A stretch of 25,049 nucleotides of DNA from CAYNFH01 sp964396385 (GCA_964396385.1 CAYNFH010000081.1:1-25049); one strand, 5' to 3'; positions 6,634-14,427 are shown, counted from the first letter of the stretch. Made by a program: numbers and translations. Notes: generated by a model not told the origin, from the sequence alone.

Positions 6634-6818
6634 GCCGAAAACCTCGACTTGCCGTTCAGCCCGTCACGCCTAACGCGTGCGCGCCAATCCCCCTACCCAA
6701 GTCGTAGCGGGCCACCCAACTGCTCCTGCGGCGCAGCCACGGCTGTGAGCGCCAACCCCCTGTCAGTGTCGTTCGGGTTGGATGCCGCCGCCCCATCAAG
6801 CCATACGCGCCCTGATGG

Positions 6819-7043
6819 TCACAATCTCCAGTCCTCGTCAGTCTCGCTCGCCGCCTCGCTGTCCGTGCTTGTCCTGGGTGCCTCCGGTACTGGCACAATG
6901 GCACCCAGGGACCCAGGGTCGTAGGCGCGTACCGCCTGCTCGATGAGTATGGTTCGATTTCACCCTGTCCAGTTCTCCAGGGCCACCAGCTTACTGAATG
7001 CGTCTGCCGTGAGCCGTGCCGTAACCTTGTGCGTTCCTGCCAT
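6819..7043 (-). pseudogene. Ribbon-helix-helix protein gene with in-frame TGA
   Basis: From ATG 7043 the frame reads MAGTHKVTARLTADAFSKL then VALENWTG, and meets TGA at 6962-6960. It continues in the same frame as NRTILIEQAVRAYDPG and a disordered acidic tail to TGA at 6819. Together these make a normal RHH/CopG-type fold: strand VTARLTA, first helix, turn, second helix ILIEQAVRAY. The stop replaces the residue between TG and NRT, where CGA (Arg) would fit, so a single C-to-T change explains it. An upstream ATG at 7052 is also possible. A good promoter lies at 7114-7143. Other genes here stop at TGA normally, so recoding is unlikely. Confidence 0.7.
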
Positions 7044-7113
7044 CGTGCGCATGTTCTGCACGTCCGTTGAGCGGAACCTGATAGCGTCGGCCGGGCATTC
7101 CCCGACCGCCCAA

Positions 7114-7143
7114 AGTATACACCCGTAGGCTAACGCCTGACAA
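7114..7143 (-). promoter_or_regulatory. Sigma70-type promoter for the RHH gene
   Basis: On the minus strand TTGTCA (7143-7138) and TATACT (7119-7114) are separated by 18 nt, with TG just before the -10 box. Transcription would begin near 7107, about 60 nt before the RHH start codon. Confidence 0.6.
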
Positions 7144-7174
7144 CGGGAAGGGTAGGCGCGAATGGCCAGGGGGG

Positions 7175-7519
7175 TCAATGCACCACGAACCTGACCCCAG
7201 CTCCTCTCAGCTTGTCGTACAGGGCGCGTTTGGCCACCGGGGATTGCGGAATGTTTACGGTGAAATGCGTCTCGGTCGCGCCAGCCAGGGGCCGCGACAG
7301 GTCAACGTCGGCCCCGCCGGGCTTAAAGCGCACCTCCCGCACATTCCCGGCATCGACTTGCTGCAGGAAGAGCGAGTAGTCGAGCGGCTTCCCGGTTGCC
7401 ATGCGCTCCGGCGCTGGCGCGTCATGGTGCCGGAGCAGCACGACCACAGTCATCTGCTCCAAGACGAGCGCCAGGAGCAGCAGTGCGATAATTGAGAGCA
7501 AGACGCGCTGCATCTTCAT
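7175..7519 (-). CDS. FtsH extracellular-domain-like membrane protein (114 aa)
   Basis: The product has an N-terminal hydrophobic helix (residues 6-29, LLSIIALLLLALVLEQM). It then carries YSLFLQQVDAGNVREVRF (48-65), a GADVDLSRPL strand and VNIPQSPVAKRALYDKL, ending GVRFVVH. This is the periplasmic N-terminal domain pattern of the AAA protease FtsH (YSxFLxxVxxGxVxxV). The AAA ATPase and zinc-protease parts are absent and the gene stops cleanly. A stand-alone domain could compete with or modulate FtsH, or be a remnant. It follows a 56-aa gene on the same strand by 40 nt. I chose ATG 7519 because the hydrophobic helix starts there; ATG 7513 is also possible. Confidence 0.7.
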   Translation of the reverse strand: MKMQRVLLSIIALLLLALVLEQMTVVVLLRHHDAPAPERMATGKPLDYSLFLQQVDAGNVREVRFKPGGADVDLSRPLAGATETHFTVNIPQSPVAKRALYDKLRGAGVRFVVH

Positions 7520-7559
7520 AGCATGGCTCTGTCTTGGACCACCCAGCCACGTGGCTCGC

Positions 7560-7730
7560 TCATTGCCGCAACTGGAGCCGCCGGTCCTCGGCGATGCGCT
7601 CCAGCTTCTTGCGTTCGTGCTCCAATCGCCATTGTCTGATCGCACGAACAATTGGCCCGGAAGCCATGGCCGCCAGGCAGATGATGCTCGCCACGGCCCC
7701 GGCCATGGACAGGAGATTACTTTCGATCAT
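7560..7730 (-). CDS. Small membrane protein (56 aa)
   Basis: ATG 7730 has a near-perfect ribosome site (AAAGGAG, about 8 nt spacing). The product starts MIESNLLSMAGAV, has a hydrophobic stretch at residues 7-25 and then a basic, coiled-coil-like helix (WRLEHERKKLERIAEDRRL). It lies 40 nt ahead of the FtsH-like domain gene and both are predicted membrane proteins, so they probably form a two-gene unit. No family recognised. Confidence 0.65.
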   Translation of the reverse strand: MIESNLLSMAGAVASIICLAAMASGPIVRAIRQWRLEHERKKLERIAEDRRLQLRQ

Positions 7731-8584
7731 TGCACCGTCTCCTTTCGGAGCCCGGCGCGTCTGGGCACTGGTCGCGGCGTTGACTATTCGGCCCGAACGG
7801 TGTTACGCTTAGGCCAGAGCCGGAGGGCGCTTCTGTCCCGGCAAGGTAGCAGCTCCCTCCCGTCTTCACCGCGGCCTGGTGTGCCCAACGCACCGGGCAG
7901 CCCTACTCTCGCCGCCAATTGGCGAAGCGGAAGTAGCGTCCGCAAGGACAAAAACCCTGGCGCGTCCAAGGGAGCGTACGCGCTCAGGGCTCAATCTGGC
8001 CGGTGGGCGCGCCTCACTATCCTGGCGATAGGCGCAAGAGGTCTCGTCCCACTATCGCAGAAGCCTGCGCAGGAGTCAACACTCCGTGCGCGCCAGGATG
8101 CCCGTCAAAGTTAGCGTGCCCGCTCGCCCGCTTATCGCGGGAGCAGGATTCCGGGCCGGTTGCCGGCGGGCTCTGAGCTCTGCATTGGGCGGCGCCGCCC
8201 AATGAGCCACTCAGGTGGGCGTCCGACAGTGCACAAACGGTGAAGCATTCTGCGGCGACAAGGCACAACGTCTCGCGACAGCGTTGGCGAGCGGTCGAGC
8301 TAGCAAAGAATTGACGGGCACCATGTGCCCCCAAGTTAGCCCTGTCACGCTCAGAGCGACCGCCGTCATCACGCGTATTATAGATGGGGCACGTGGCGCT
8401 CACCAGATGATCTAGTACTCTATCAATTGTGAAGCGAAGCGTACGCACCGAGTGGCGGCGGGCGCCCCTGCCCGCCCCCGGGCACTGAGGCCCGGGGCTA
8501 CTCGGGTGCGCATGGCCGTTGAATCACAGTTGACGCATTACTAGGTTCACCCGCCCAATCCACTTCCCAGGGTTAGTAGAAGTA
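7731..8584. other. Intergenic region with hairpins, no supported gene
   Basis: No frame in this 854-bp stretch has a plausible start, ribosome site or protein-like composition. It holds a perfect 22-bp palindrome (8183-8204) and an 8-bp GC hairpin (CCCCGGGC/GCCCGGGG, 8476-8483 with 8490-8497, loop ACTGAG). The promoter of the small minus-strand operon at 7730 must lie at its left end, but I see no clear boxes. Confidence 0.6.
8183..8204. repeat. 22-bp perfect palindrome
   Basis: CATTGGGCGGC (8183-8193) is followed by its exact reverse complement (8194-8204). It is isolated in non-coding DNA and may be a regulator site or REP-like hairpin. Confidence 0.6.
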
Positions 8585-10147
8585 ATGAACGTTGACGGCC
8601 TTCCAGACCTCTCCGGTCACCTCAATGCCTGGTCCGGTGACCTCGATATCCTCCGGCAGTGCCAGCTCCTGAACCAGCACGACTTCTGGACGTTCGCCCA
8701 CAACCGTCGCGTCATCAGTTCTGGCGAATGGGCTGATTTGCTTTCCGACTTCCACCAGCGCGGCTGGATAAGGGCTGATGGGCTGGATTATGACGGTGGC
8801 ACCCTCTTTCATCCGTTCCGCTTATATCCGTTAGCGGAGGCGGTCCGGGCAACCCGCCTGACGATCAAGCCGCCGCTCACATTGGACCCAAGCAGCTGCA
8901 GCGACCTCGAAAGCCGCATCCGCTCGGCCCTGCCGTCACTGAAGGGTATCAGTAAAGAGACAGACCGGCGCAACCGCATTGTCGACCTGGCGGTGCTCCT
9001 GGAGCCCCTATATTGGCGGCAGATTATCGGCTCGTACCAAATCCATGGCTTCAACATGGAAGCGGAGTACGACGCTGCGCTGCAACGACACCGGGAGCGC
9101 ATGTATGACCTGACGCAGGGGCTAGACTCAGACGTCTGGCGCGAAGTGCACGATGAACTGCGCCTTGACGCAGCGCAGACCGACCGCAACGATCAGCTGT
9201 ATCTCCTACTGCGTCTCGCAGACGCCGAGCGGCGATTGGGGCTGTGCGGTGAGGTCGGCCACGCCCTGTGGCTGCGGCACATGGCGGAGGTAATCCGCCG
9301 CGGATTCGAGGAGATCCAAGAAGTTGAGTGGCCAGAGGAGGATGTCGCGTTTGGCACATGGCCAGAAGGCTCGAGAACCAAGTTCTTTGGAGCAGAGCGC
9401 CCGCTTGATCATCCCCTGGACTGCGTGCCACGAGTCTCATGGCAGTTTGGGCTCCTAACCGGCAGCGTGGTGCGCTGGTACGTCGAGGGTCCCACCGAAT
9501 ACCACGCAATTCTGCGCATCATCCCCCGCCCGGAGCTATTGCGCGTTGAGATTGTAAACCTCGAGGGTGAATTTGCCAGCAAAGGCAATGCCGCGCTCAA
9601 ATTGGCGGGGATGCTGGCTACGGACCTGCAGATGCGCCGCTACAGTATGGTCTCGTTTGATGCGGATGTGCCTGCCAACGTGAAGGTGATCCGCCGTCAG
9701 GTCCAAGAGGACCGGATCGTCGGGATGATCGCAGCCCACGACCCGGACTTTGAGTTTGCGAACTTCACGCTCTCGGAACTCGTTGAGATTGCGGCGCGGA
9801 TGGATGAGGGGCAGGGGGGAACAGGCGATCCCGTACGTGCGGCGGACTGGACCAGCATCGGAAATGCCAAGAGCTTCGAAGAGCGATACTGTGCCGTCTC
9901 TGAGCGACGGCCGCCAAGCCTGAAGGGTGACGCCTGGGGTATGGCCTTAGCAGCATATGCAGCCGAATACCCCAACCGTCGTGACACGGGCGCTGAGCGG
10001 CAGTTCTGGGGCGAGATTCGGGCAGCCTACACGGCGCGCCGGTCCAACTACGACCTCCAGCGGGAGCGAAGGACTTTCGATCCCCAGACGTTCCAGATGA
10101 TTGACCGTCCGGCCAAGAAAGCGACCTCACTAGCGGATGAGGCTTAG
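8585..10147 (+). CDS. TOPRIM-like (OLD-family-type) protein (520 aa)
   Basis: The second half carries TOPRIM-type motifs: WYVEGPTEYHAI with Glu301 and Glu305, VSFDADV with Asp359 and Asp361, and AAHDPDFEFANFTL with Asp386 and Asp388. This spacing matches the nuclease part of OLD-like proteins, where the VEGxTE glutamate and later DxD bind metal ions. The ABC ATPase normally fused to OLD TOPRIM is absent. The N-terminal 280 residues are helical and unrecognised (QLYLLLRLADAERRL and similar). Stand-alone TOPRIM proteins of this kind are often found near defence genes, so an anti-phage nuclease role is plausible but inferred. ATG 8585 has only a weak site (AGAAG). The gene is alone, with a 301-bp gap after it. 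Confidence 0.65.
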   Translation: MNVDGLPDLSGHLNAWSGDLDILRQCQLLNQHDFWTFAHNRRVISSGEWADLLSDFHQRGWIRADGLDYDGGTLFHPFRLYPLAEAVRATRLTIKPPLTLDPSSCSDLESRIRSALPSLKGISKETDRRNRIVDLAVLLEPLYWRQIIGSYQIHGFNMEAEYDAALQRHRERMYDLTQGLDSDVWREVHDELRLDAAQTDRNDQLYLLLRLADAERRLGLCGEVGHALWLRHMAEVIRRGFEEIQEVEWPEEDVAFGTWPEGSRTKFFGAERPLDHPLDCVPRVSWQFGLLTGSVVRWYVEGPTEYHAILRIIPRPELLRVEIVNLEGEFASKGNAALKLAGMLATDLQMRRYSMVSFDADVPANVKVIRRQVQEDRIVGMIAAHDPDFEFANFTLSELVEIAARMDEGQGGTGDPVRAADWTSIGNAKSFEERYCAVSERRPPSLKGDAWGMALAAYAAEYPNRRDTGAERQFWGEIRAAYTARRSNYDLQRERRTFDPQTFQMIDRPAKKATSLADEA

Positions 10148-10448
10148 CATAGCAGCGACCCGCGACTTGGCAACTGCTACGCAGCTCTTGCACGGCGGTG
10201 CCCAGACCGTTTGGCGTACGCACGCTTAGCCGAGTAAGTGGCGCAGGGTTTCTCCAACCCGCCGCACAAGCCCGTATCTCATGAGCTTCCCGCCTAACGA
10301 CCAAACCGAGGGCCAGAACGACGCGCCCGCTTGCCACTAATACCACAGACGTGCTCTGCCGAGTCCATTCCACTCATAGATCTCTGCGTAATCTTCGGCG
10401 AGATCACTGATAATGTTCCGGCGACGCTCTTTCGGCAGGAACTAAAGA
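10148..10448. other. Intergenic, nothing recognised
   Basis: No supported gene, strong hairpin or promoter is visible in this 301-bp gap between the TOPRIM gene and the small secreted-protein start at 10449. Confidence 0.5.
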
Positions 10449-10615
10449 ATGTACTCGCCCAGCAACGCCGCCGCCATGCGCTGCTTCGCCCTTATCCTCG
10501 GTGCGCTGGTCGCACTCACGCCGGCCGCCGCGCCGGGATGCGATCTCGCGCATGCGCCGTCGAGCCGCTGGTCGGTGCTGCGCGAGGCCGGCGCGGCCTG
10601 GCTCAAGACGCCGTG
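10449..10615 (+). CDS. Secreted small protein, 5' end only
   Basis: ATG 10449 has CAGGAA 7 nt upstream. The product starts MYSPSNAAAMRC and has a signal-peptide-like core (FALILGALVALTPAAAPGC), then SSRWSVLREAGAAWLKTP before the assembly gap. The Cys after APG could be a lipidation site, but the lipobox is weak. The remainder is lost in the gap. No family recognised. Confidence 0.4.
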
Positions 10616-10625
10616 NNNNNNNNNN
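10616..10625. other. Assembly gap (10 N)
   Basis: Ten N mark a second scaffold gap. A plus-strand gene runs into it from the left and a minus-strand gene from the right, so both are truncated. Confidence 0.95.
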
Positions 10626-11172
10626 CTTGCTCGGCTGCGTGCTGTGGCAGGTAGGCACCTGCCCCGAGCGCGGCAGCATAGGCCATGCGCTGATCAATTG
10701 GCAACTGCGCGACGCGCTCCCGTACGGCCCGCTCGAACCCCGTCATCTGGTCGGCGACTTTCGGGGCGTTCGGGTTCTCAGCGTCGCCTAGCACGTCGAT
10801 GGAGCTGCCGCCTGTGGGGTTGCCGAGGTACCAGGCGGCAACGGCGTTGCGCGGCCTGGACAACACGTCTGCCAACGCGCGGCCCCGCAAGTTGCTGCCG
10901 AGTACGGTGTAGTTGTCCGCGTTCTGCTGTTCGTGCTGGATAGCCGCCTGTACGAAGGCGTCCGGGTCCGGCACGACACCCTGCTGCCCGGCCGGCGTTA
11001 TGCCCGTCTTCGTAGGCATACCCAGTCGGGCCGCGCTCTCCCGAACGAACTGCTGCGCAGCCGCACAGTTGACGATCGGGTCGGACGCGAGCGCCTTCTA
11101 AATGTCGTCGGGCGACATTCCATCAGGGAAGCGGACGGCACCCAGACCCGGCACCTGCACATCGGTTGGCAT
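10626..11172 (-). pseudogene. Phage virion-type protein with in-frame TAG, 3' end in gap
   Basis: ATG 11172 has a strong ribosome site (AGAGGTGA). It opens MPTDVQVPGLGAVRFPDG, then MSPDDI, followed by TAG at 11100-11098. The same frame continues KALASDPIVN, FVRESAARLGMPTKTG, ITPAGQQGVVPDPDAF and LPIDQRMAYAAALGAGAYLP until the gap. A V(Q/T)VPGLGxVxFPDGMSxxxI start is common at the N-terminus of large phage internal virion or transglycosylase proteins, where the next residue is often Gln or Glu. TAG in place of CAG would be a one-base change. It is either a dead prophage gene or an amber codon read as an amino acid. The promoter is at 11252-11280. Confidence 0.6.
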
Positions 11173-11251
11173 GTACTCACCTCTTGCCCGCATACGTAGA
11201 CGCTGATACGGTGTGCGTGTATTGCTATTATCGCTATATATCTGCCTGCCT

Positions 11252-11280
11252 ATTGTACGAGAAAGCGAGCGGGCGAGCAA
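11252..11280 (-). promoter_or_regulatory. Sigma70-type promoter for the phage-like gene
   Basis: On the minus strand TTGCTC (11280-11275) and TACAAT (11257-11252) are spaced by 17 nt. Transcription would start near 11245, about 73 nt before ATG 11172. Confidence 0.5.
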
Positions 11281-11338
11281 GAGGACCGCTGACTCCGCTG
11301 CAGAATAGCGAGTGGGTGTTGACGTGAGGAGGGCTACA

Positions 11339-11566
11339 GTGACGGAGATAGAGTGGGAAGACGTACCGACAACCAACAAGGGCAAGGCTGACGGCGCCAA
11401 CCCGGCTGGAGAAGTTGCGCTTTACCGTGCCCGGGTACACGGTGGCTGGCTTGTCATGGCAGTTACGAGGAATTTCGCCGGGTACTACGACTCAGGCGAG
11501 GAAATCCGAGCCGTGCAGCCTGCCCTGACGTTCATCCCCGCCGGTTCGGGATGGGACGGGGAATAG
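11339..11566 (+). CDS. Small hypothetical protein (75 aa)
   Basis: GTG 11339 follows a strong ribosome site (GAGGAGGG, 5 nt). The product reads MTEIEWEDVP, a disordered stretch, then ALYRARVHGGWLVMAV and a beta-rich end with ALTFIPAG and GWDGE. The central YRARVxGGWLV strand suggests a small beta-barrel or SH3-like fold. It is the first gene of a three-gene unit: the next starts 4 nt after its stop and the third 20 nt later. It may be an accessory protein of the downstream effector-like gene, but the family is unknown. Confidence 0.6.
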   Translation: MTEIEWEDVPTTNKGKADGANPAGEVALYRARVHGGWLVMAVTRNFAGYYDSGEEIRAVQPALTFIPAGSGWDGE

Positions 11567-11570
11567 CAGC

Positions 11571-11873
11571 GTGCCGAAGATGCGCAAGCCACACGAGCAG
11601 CAGCCAACCACTAAGCCGCCCGAGTCCCCACAGCCGGAGCCGCAAGACGCGAGTGAGCCGCAGGGCCATCAGGTGATACTGCCGGACCTCACCGAGCAGA
11701 TAGCCACCATAGAGGCACACTTCGCCCGTCTGGCATCTTCGCCCAGAGAGAAGCCTTCAGAAGGCCAGGAGCGGGCAACTGAGAGCTACAGCGATCCGGC
11801 GCCAGAGTACGAGATCACCATCTACCGCGACGGCAAGCGCATCATGCCGCGCGGCATCTACGAGGAGCGGTGA
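11571..11873 (+). CDS. Small hypothetical protein (100 aa), disordered N-terminus
   Basis: GTG 11571 has GGGGA about 9 nt upstream and begins 4 nt after the previous stop. The first 45 residues are rich in Pro, Glu and Gln and probably disordered. A helix follows (LTEQIATIEAHFARLA), and the C-terminus is YEITIYRDGKRIMPRGIYEER. The layout suggests a scaffold or linker protein cotranscribed with its neighbours. No family recognised. Confidence 0.55.
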   Translation: MPKMRKPHEQQPTTKPPESPQPEPQDASEPQGHQVILPDLTEQIATIEAHFARLASSPREKPSEGQERATESYSDPAPEYEITIYRDGKRIMPRGIYEER

Positions 11874-11893
11874 CGGGTCAGTGGAGGTGGCAC

Positions 11894-12700
11894 GTGAATA
11901 AGGCTGCAGCCCGAGGTGAATCCGCGAGAGAGCAGGCCGCCGAGGTCATTGATCGTTGGTGCTTCGTGATCTCGCCTATAGGCGATACTGGAAGTGAAAC
12001 GCGCGTGCGGGCGGATGATGTGCTTGAGTTCATCATCAGGCCCGCGGCCGAGAAGTGTGGCAACGACGCCAACAATGTCAAGCGCGCAGACCACATAGAC
12101 GAGCCTGGATTGATTACCACCCAGGTTATTCTCAGCGTCGTCTCAGCGCCACTGGTTATCGCGGACCTGACGGACCATAATCCGAACGTACTATACGAAT
12201 TGGCCCTGAGGCACGCCATGAAACAGCCAGTCGTTCAGATATGCCACGAGAAAGACAAGCTACCCTTCGACATTGCAGCCCAGCGTACGATCTTCTACAA
12301 TCACCAGAATATCCGAAAGACCCTGCGAGAGACAGTGTCGGCGGTGGCCAAACAAATACAGGCCGTTGAGGCAGATCCAACACTCGTTGACAACCCGATT
12401 TCCACCGCCATCGATCTACAAGCACTGCGCGCCAGCGCCGACCCCGGACAGAACGCTTCGGCCCAGGTTCTATCGCTGCTCCAAGACCTAAACGTGCGAA
12501 TGTCACGCATTGAAGCATCCATCGAAACAGTTTCCGATCCCACCATCACGGGGCTGCGCGTATTCGGGCGGCCACCATCGCCCCTCATAGTCTCACAGAC
12601 CCCGCAGAGAGACCCAAGGGACGGTGTGCAGGTATTCGAAACACCGAGGCCTTTTGGGATCACACGGTCATCACCGCATCCACCTCCGGATTTCGGGTGA
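11894..12700 (+). CDS. Nucleoside deoxyribosyltransferase/TIR-like protein (268 aa)
   Basis: I chose GTG 11894 because GGAGGTG lies 5 nt upstream; GTG 11870 would overlap the previous stop. The N-terminal 150 residues show a Rossmann-like fold: FVISPIGD (24-31), RADDVLEFIIRPAA, then VIADLTDHNPNVLYELALRH (88-107) with Asp91, Asn96 and Glu102, and LPFDIAAQRTIFY. This is the pattern of deoxyribosyltransferase and TIR-like domains that hydrolyse nucleotides or NAD, with NPNVxYE around the catalytic acid. Such domains serve as effectors in several anti-phage systems. The C-terminal third is helical (LQDLNVRMSRIEASI) then disordered and may take part in oligomerisation. Enzymatic activity and defence role are inferred. 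Confidence 0.7.
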   Translation: MNKAAARGESAREQAAEVIDRWCFVISPIGDTGSETRVRADDVLEFIIRPAAEKCGNDANNVKRADHIDEPGLITTQVILSVVSAPLVIADLTDHNPNVLYELALRHAMKQPVVQICHEKDKLPFDIAAQRTIFYNHQNIRKTLRETVSAVAKQIQAVEADPTLVDNPISTAIDLQALRASADPGQNASAQVLSLLQDLNVRMSRIEASIETVSDPTITGLRVFGRPPSPLIVSQTPQRDPRDGVQVFETPRPFGITRSSPHPPPDFG

Positions 12701-12836
12701 GAACCTATGCGGCAGCGCGGAGAAGTTCCTCTTTCACGGAGACGGAGAGCTCGCGCGATACTGTCAGGTTGATGACGATCCTGGCTGCGGGCAGAGTGTT
12801 GACCAGACAGACACACGTGTGTAGACTGGAGGCGGA

Positions 12837-12962
12837 ATGGTGGAAGCGCTGCCCCGCGACCGCCAGGAGATTTCAGGCTGCGAGGCCCCGCGCCTCGCTA
12901 TGGCCGAATGGCCCGTCACGGTTCCCGGGCAGGGGATCCTGGCGGGCCATTCTGGTGTCTGA
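12837..12962 (+). CDS. Marginal 41-aa frame
   Basis: ATG 12837 has GGAGG 4-5 nt upstream and starts MVEALPRDRQEISG. Its second half is formed by the arms of a hairpin (12906-12952), which argues that the DNA is structural rather than coding. It is kept only because of the good ribosome site. Confidence 0.2.
   Translation: MVEALPRDRQEISGCEAPRLAMAEWPVTVPGQGILAGHSGV
12906..12952. repeat. Long-loop hairpin
   Basis: GAATGGCCCG (12906-12915) is perfectly complementary to CGGGCCATTC (12943-12952), with 27 nt between. CAGG/CCTG in the loop can form an inner stem. It could end transcription of the three-gene unit before it, although no T tract follows. Confidence 0.5.
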
Positions 12963-12967
12963 GTAAG

Positions 12968-13006
12968 GCTCCCCTACTCCGCCGATTCCGGCGGTTTAGT
13001 AGGAGC
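12968..13006. repeat. Hairpin with bulged stem
   Basis: GCTCC and TACT on the left pair with AGTA and GGAGC on the right, and CCGCC/GGCGG forms the tip. It follows directly on the hairpin at 12906. Confidence 0.5.
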
Positions 13007-13094
13007 GTCCGAACACTCAGCGCATAGTTTCCGGGTTTCGAGGCCAGTCCAACCCCTGTTTTGAGCGTGGAGCGTCGCGGATCGTGCTCAAACT

Positions 13095-13123
13095 GAGCGC
13101 TTCGTTGACACCGAAGACGTCAC
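13095..13123 (+). repeat. Internal tRNA-Val fragment (attachment-site-like)
   Basis: These 29 nt match tRNA-Val from the end of the D arm through the anticodon arm to the variable loop with a single mismatch (AC in place of AG). The match ends at GTCAC, 22 nt before the P450 start codon. The overlap with the fragments at 746 and 3045 centres on GCTTCGTTGAC, a plausible recombination core. Confidence 0.7.
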
Positions 13124-13144
13124 CATCCAGCGAGAGGCCAAACC

Positions 13145-14350
13145 GTGATCGACTTCACCTCTGAGGCAGTACGGCGGGACCCATTCCCTTGCTATGAGCA
13201 GCTCCGAGCAGCAGCACCCGTGGCACACGACCCTCGAACGGACGCGTGGTTGATCCCGAGCTATGAGGGCGTGCGCCAGGTGCTGGGTGACGAGGAGTAC
13301 TTCAGCTCCAGCATGTCCGTAGCGGGACGCGGCAATCCGGACTGGCTGATCTTCATGGATCCACCGCGCCACAGCCAACTGCGCGCCCTCATCGCCCGTG
13401 CCTTTACGCCCCGGAGCATCGCCGCATTGGAGCCGCGGATCCGTGAGCTGACGGGCGAGCTACTGGATGCCGCCGTGCCTCGCGGGGAGATGGACATTGT
13501 GACCGACTTCTCGGCGCCTCTGCCTCTCATGGTGATTGCCGAGATGCTGGGCGTCCCCCGAAGCGACTGGCCGCTGTACCGACGCTGGAGTGACGTTATC
13601 CTTCGCCTGAGCTATACCATTGGAGGCGGCGAGGAGGCGATAAAGGCAGTAGAGGACTGCAGCGTCGTGTGGGAGGAGATGCGCGCCTATCTCGCCGAAA
13701 GGTCCGCGGAGCGGCGCTCCGATCCGCGTGATGATTTGCTGACCCGCCTGCTCCAGTCCGACGTAGACGGAGAGCGGTTGACGGAAGAGGAGATCCTCGG
13801 CTTCTTCCAGCTCCTCTTGATCGCCGGTCATGAGACGACCACAAATCTGATCAGCAATGCAATCCTCTGTCTCCTCGAGTACCCGGAGCAGCTAGCCCGC
13901 CTCCGTGCCGCGCCGGACCTGTTGCCCTCCGCCATCGAGGAGACTCTCCGGTTCCGTACCCCCGTTCAGTTTCTATTTCGGGCCAGCAGACGCGAGGTCT
14001 CGGTTTGTGGGGTGGGTATCCCGGCAGGCCAGCTGGTGATGCCGCTGATCGGCGCCGCGAATCGGGATCCCGGACAGTTCACGGACCCCAACCGGTTCGA
14101 TGTCTCGCGGGAGCCCAACCCGCACCTGGCGTTTGGCCAGGGAAGCCACTTCTGTATGGGGGCGCCCCTCACCCGTCTGGAAGCGCGCATAGCGCTCTCG
14201 GAGCTGTTTGGGCGAGTAGACGCGTTAGAGCCCGCGAGTGACGAACCGTGGGAGCCACGCAAGGCGCTTCACGTTCACGGTCCCACGAGGTTCCGAATTC
14301 GCTTTCACCCCACGGCGAGCCGGTCCGAAGTGACCTGCTCAAACAACTAG
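13145..14350 (+). CDS. Cytochrome P450 (401 aa)
   Basis: All P450 signatures are present at normal spacing. The I-helix AGHETTT lies at 227-233 with the acid-threonine pair, the K-helix ExxR is Glu266-Thr-Leu-Arg269, and the haem loop is FGQGSHFCMG with Cys337 as the iron ligand. The early WLIPSYEGVRQVL and DPPRHSQLRAL segments are typical of soluble bacterial class I enzymes. The length is standard. P450s insert one oxygen atom from O2 into a substrate using electrons from a ferredoxin; no ferredoxin or reductase gene is nearby, so electrons must come from elsewhere. The substrate cannot be predicted. GTG 13145 has GAGAGG 6 nt upstream. The tRNA-Val fragment in its leader suggests the gene lies at the edge of an integration site. 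Confidence 0.95.
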   Translation: MIDFTSEAVRRDPFPCYEQLRAAAPVAHDPRTDAWLIPSYEGVRQVLGDEEYFSSSMSVAGRGNPDWLIFMDPPRHSQLRALIARAFTPRSIAALEPRIRELTGELLDAAVPRGEMDIVTDFSAPLPLMVIAEMLGVPRSDWPLYRRWSDVILRLSYTIGGGEEAIKAVEDCSVVWEEMRAYLAERSAERRSDPRDDLLTRLLQSDVDGERLTEEEILGFFQLLLIAGHETTTNLISNAILCLLEYPEQLARLRAAPDLLPSAIEETLRFRTPVQFLFRASRREVSVCGVGIPAGQLVMPLIGAANRDPGQFTDPNRFDVSREPNPHLAFGQGSHFCMGAPLTRLEARIALSELFGRVDALEPASDEPWEPRKALHVHGPTRFRIRFHPTASRSEVTCSNN

Positions 14351-14427
14351 AGCTGCATGTCGGCAGGCTGGAGGGAAACCTGCGCGCACAGGCTGCGTGC
14401 AGAGCTGTACGCGCGGGAGACTCAAGG

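Larger units (their letters stand above)
12701..13144. other. Intergenic region with two hairpins and a tRNA fragment
   Basis: This 444-bp stretch has no well-supported gene. It holds a marginal 41-aa frame (12837-12962), hairpins at 12906-12952 and 12968-13006, a 7-bp inverted repeat (TTTGAGC/GCTCAAA, near 13060-13091) and the tRNA-Val piece at 13095. Confidence 0.6.

Noticed and set aside
6960..6962. Genome-wide recoding of TGA
   Set aside because: Well-supported genes here (for example those ending at 2856, 7560 and 18263) end at TGA, so the RHH case is best seen as a single nonsense change.
8017..8448. 143-codon minus-strand frame in the 7.7-8.6 kb gap
   Set aside because: No ribosome site, no recognisable domain, and it runs through a perfect palindrome.
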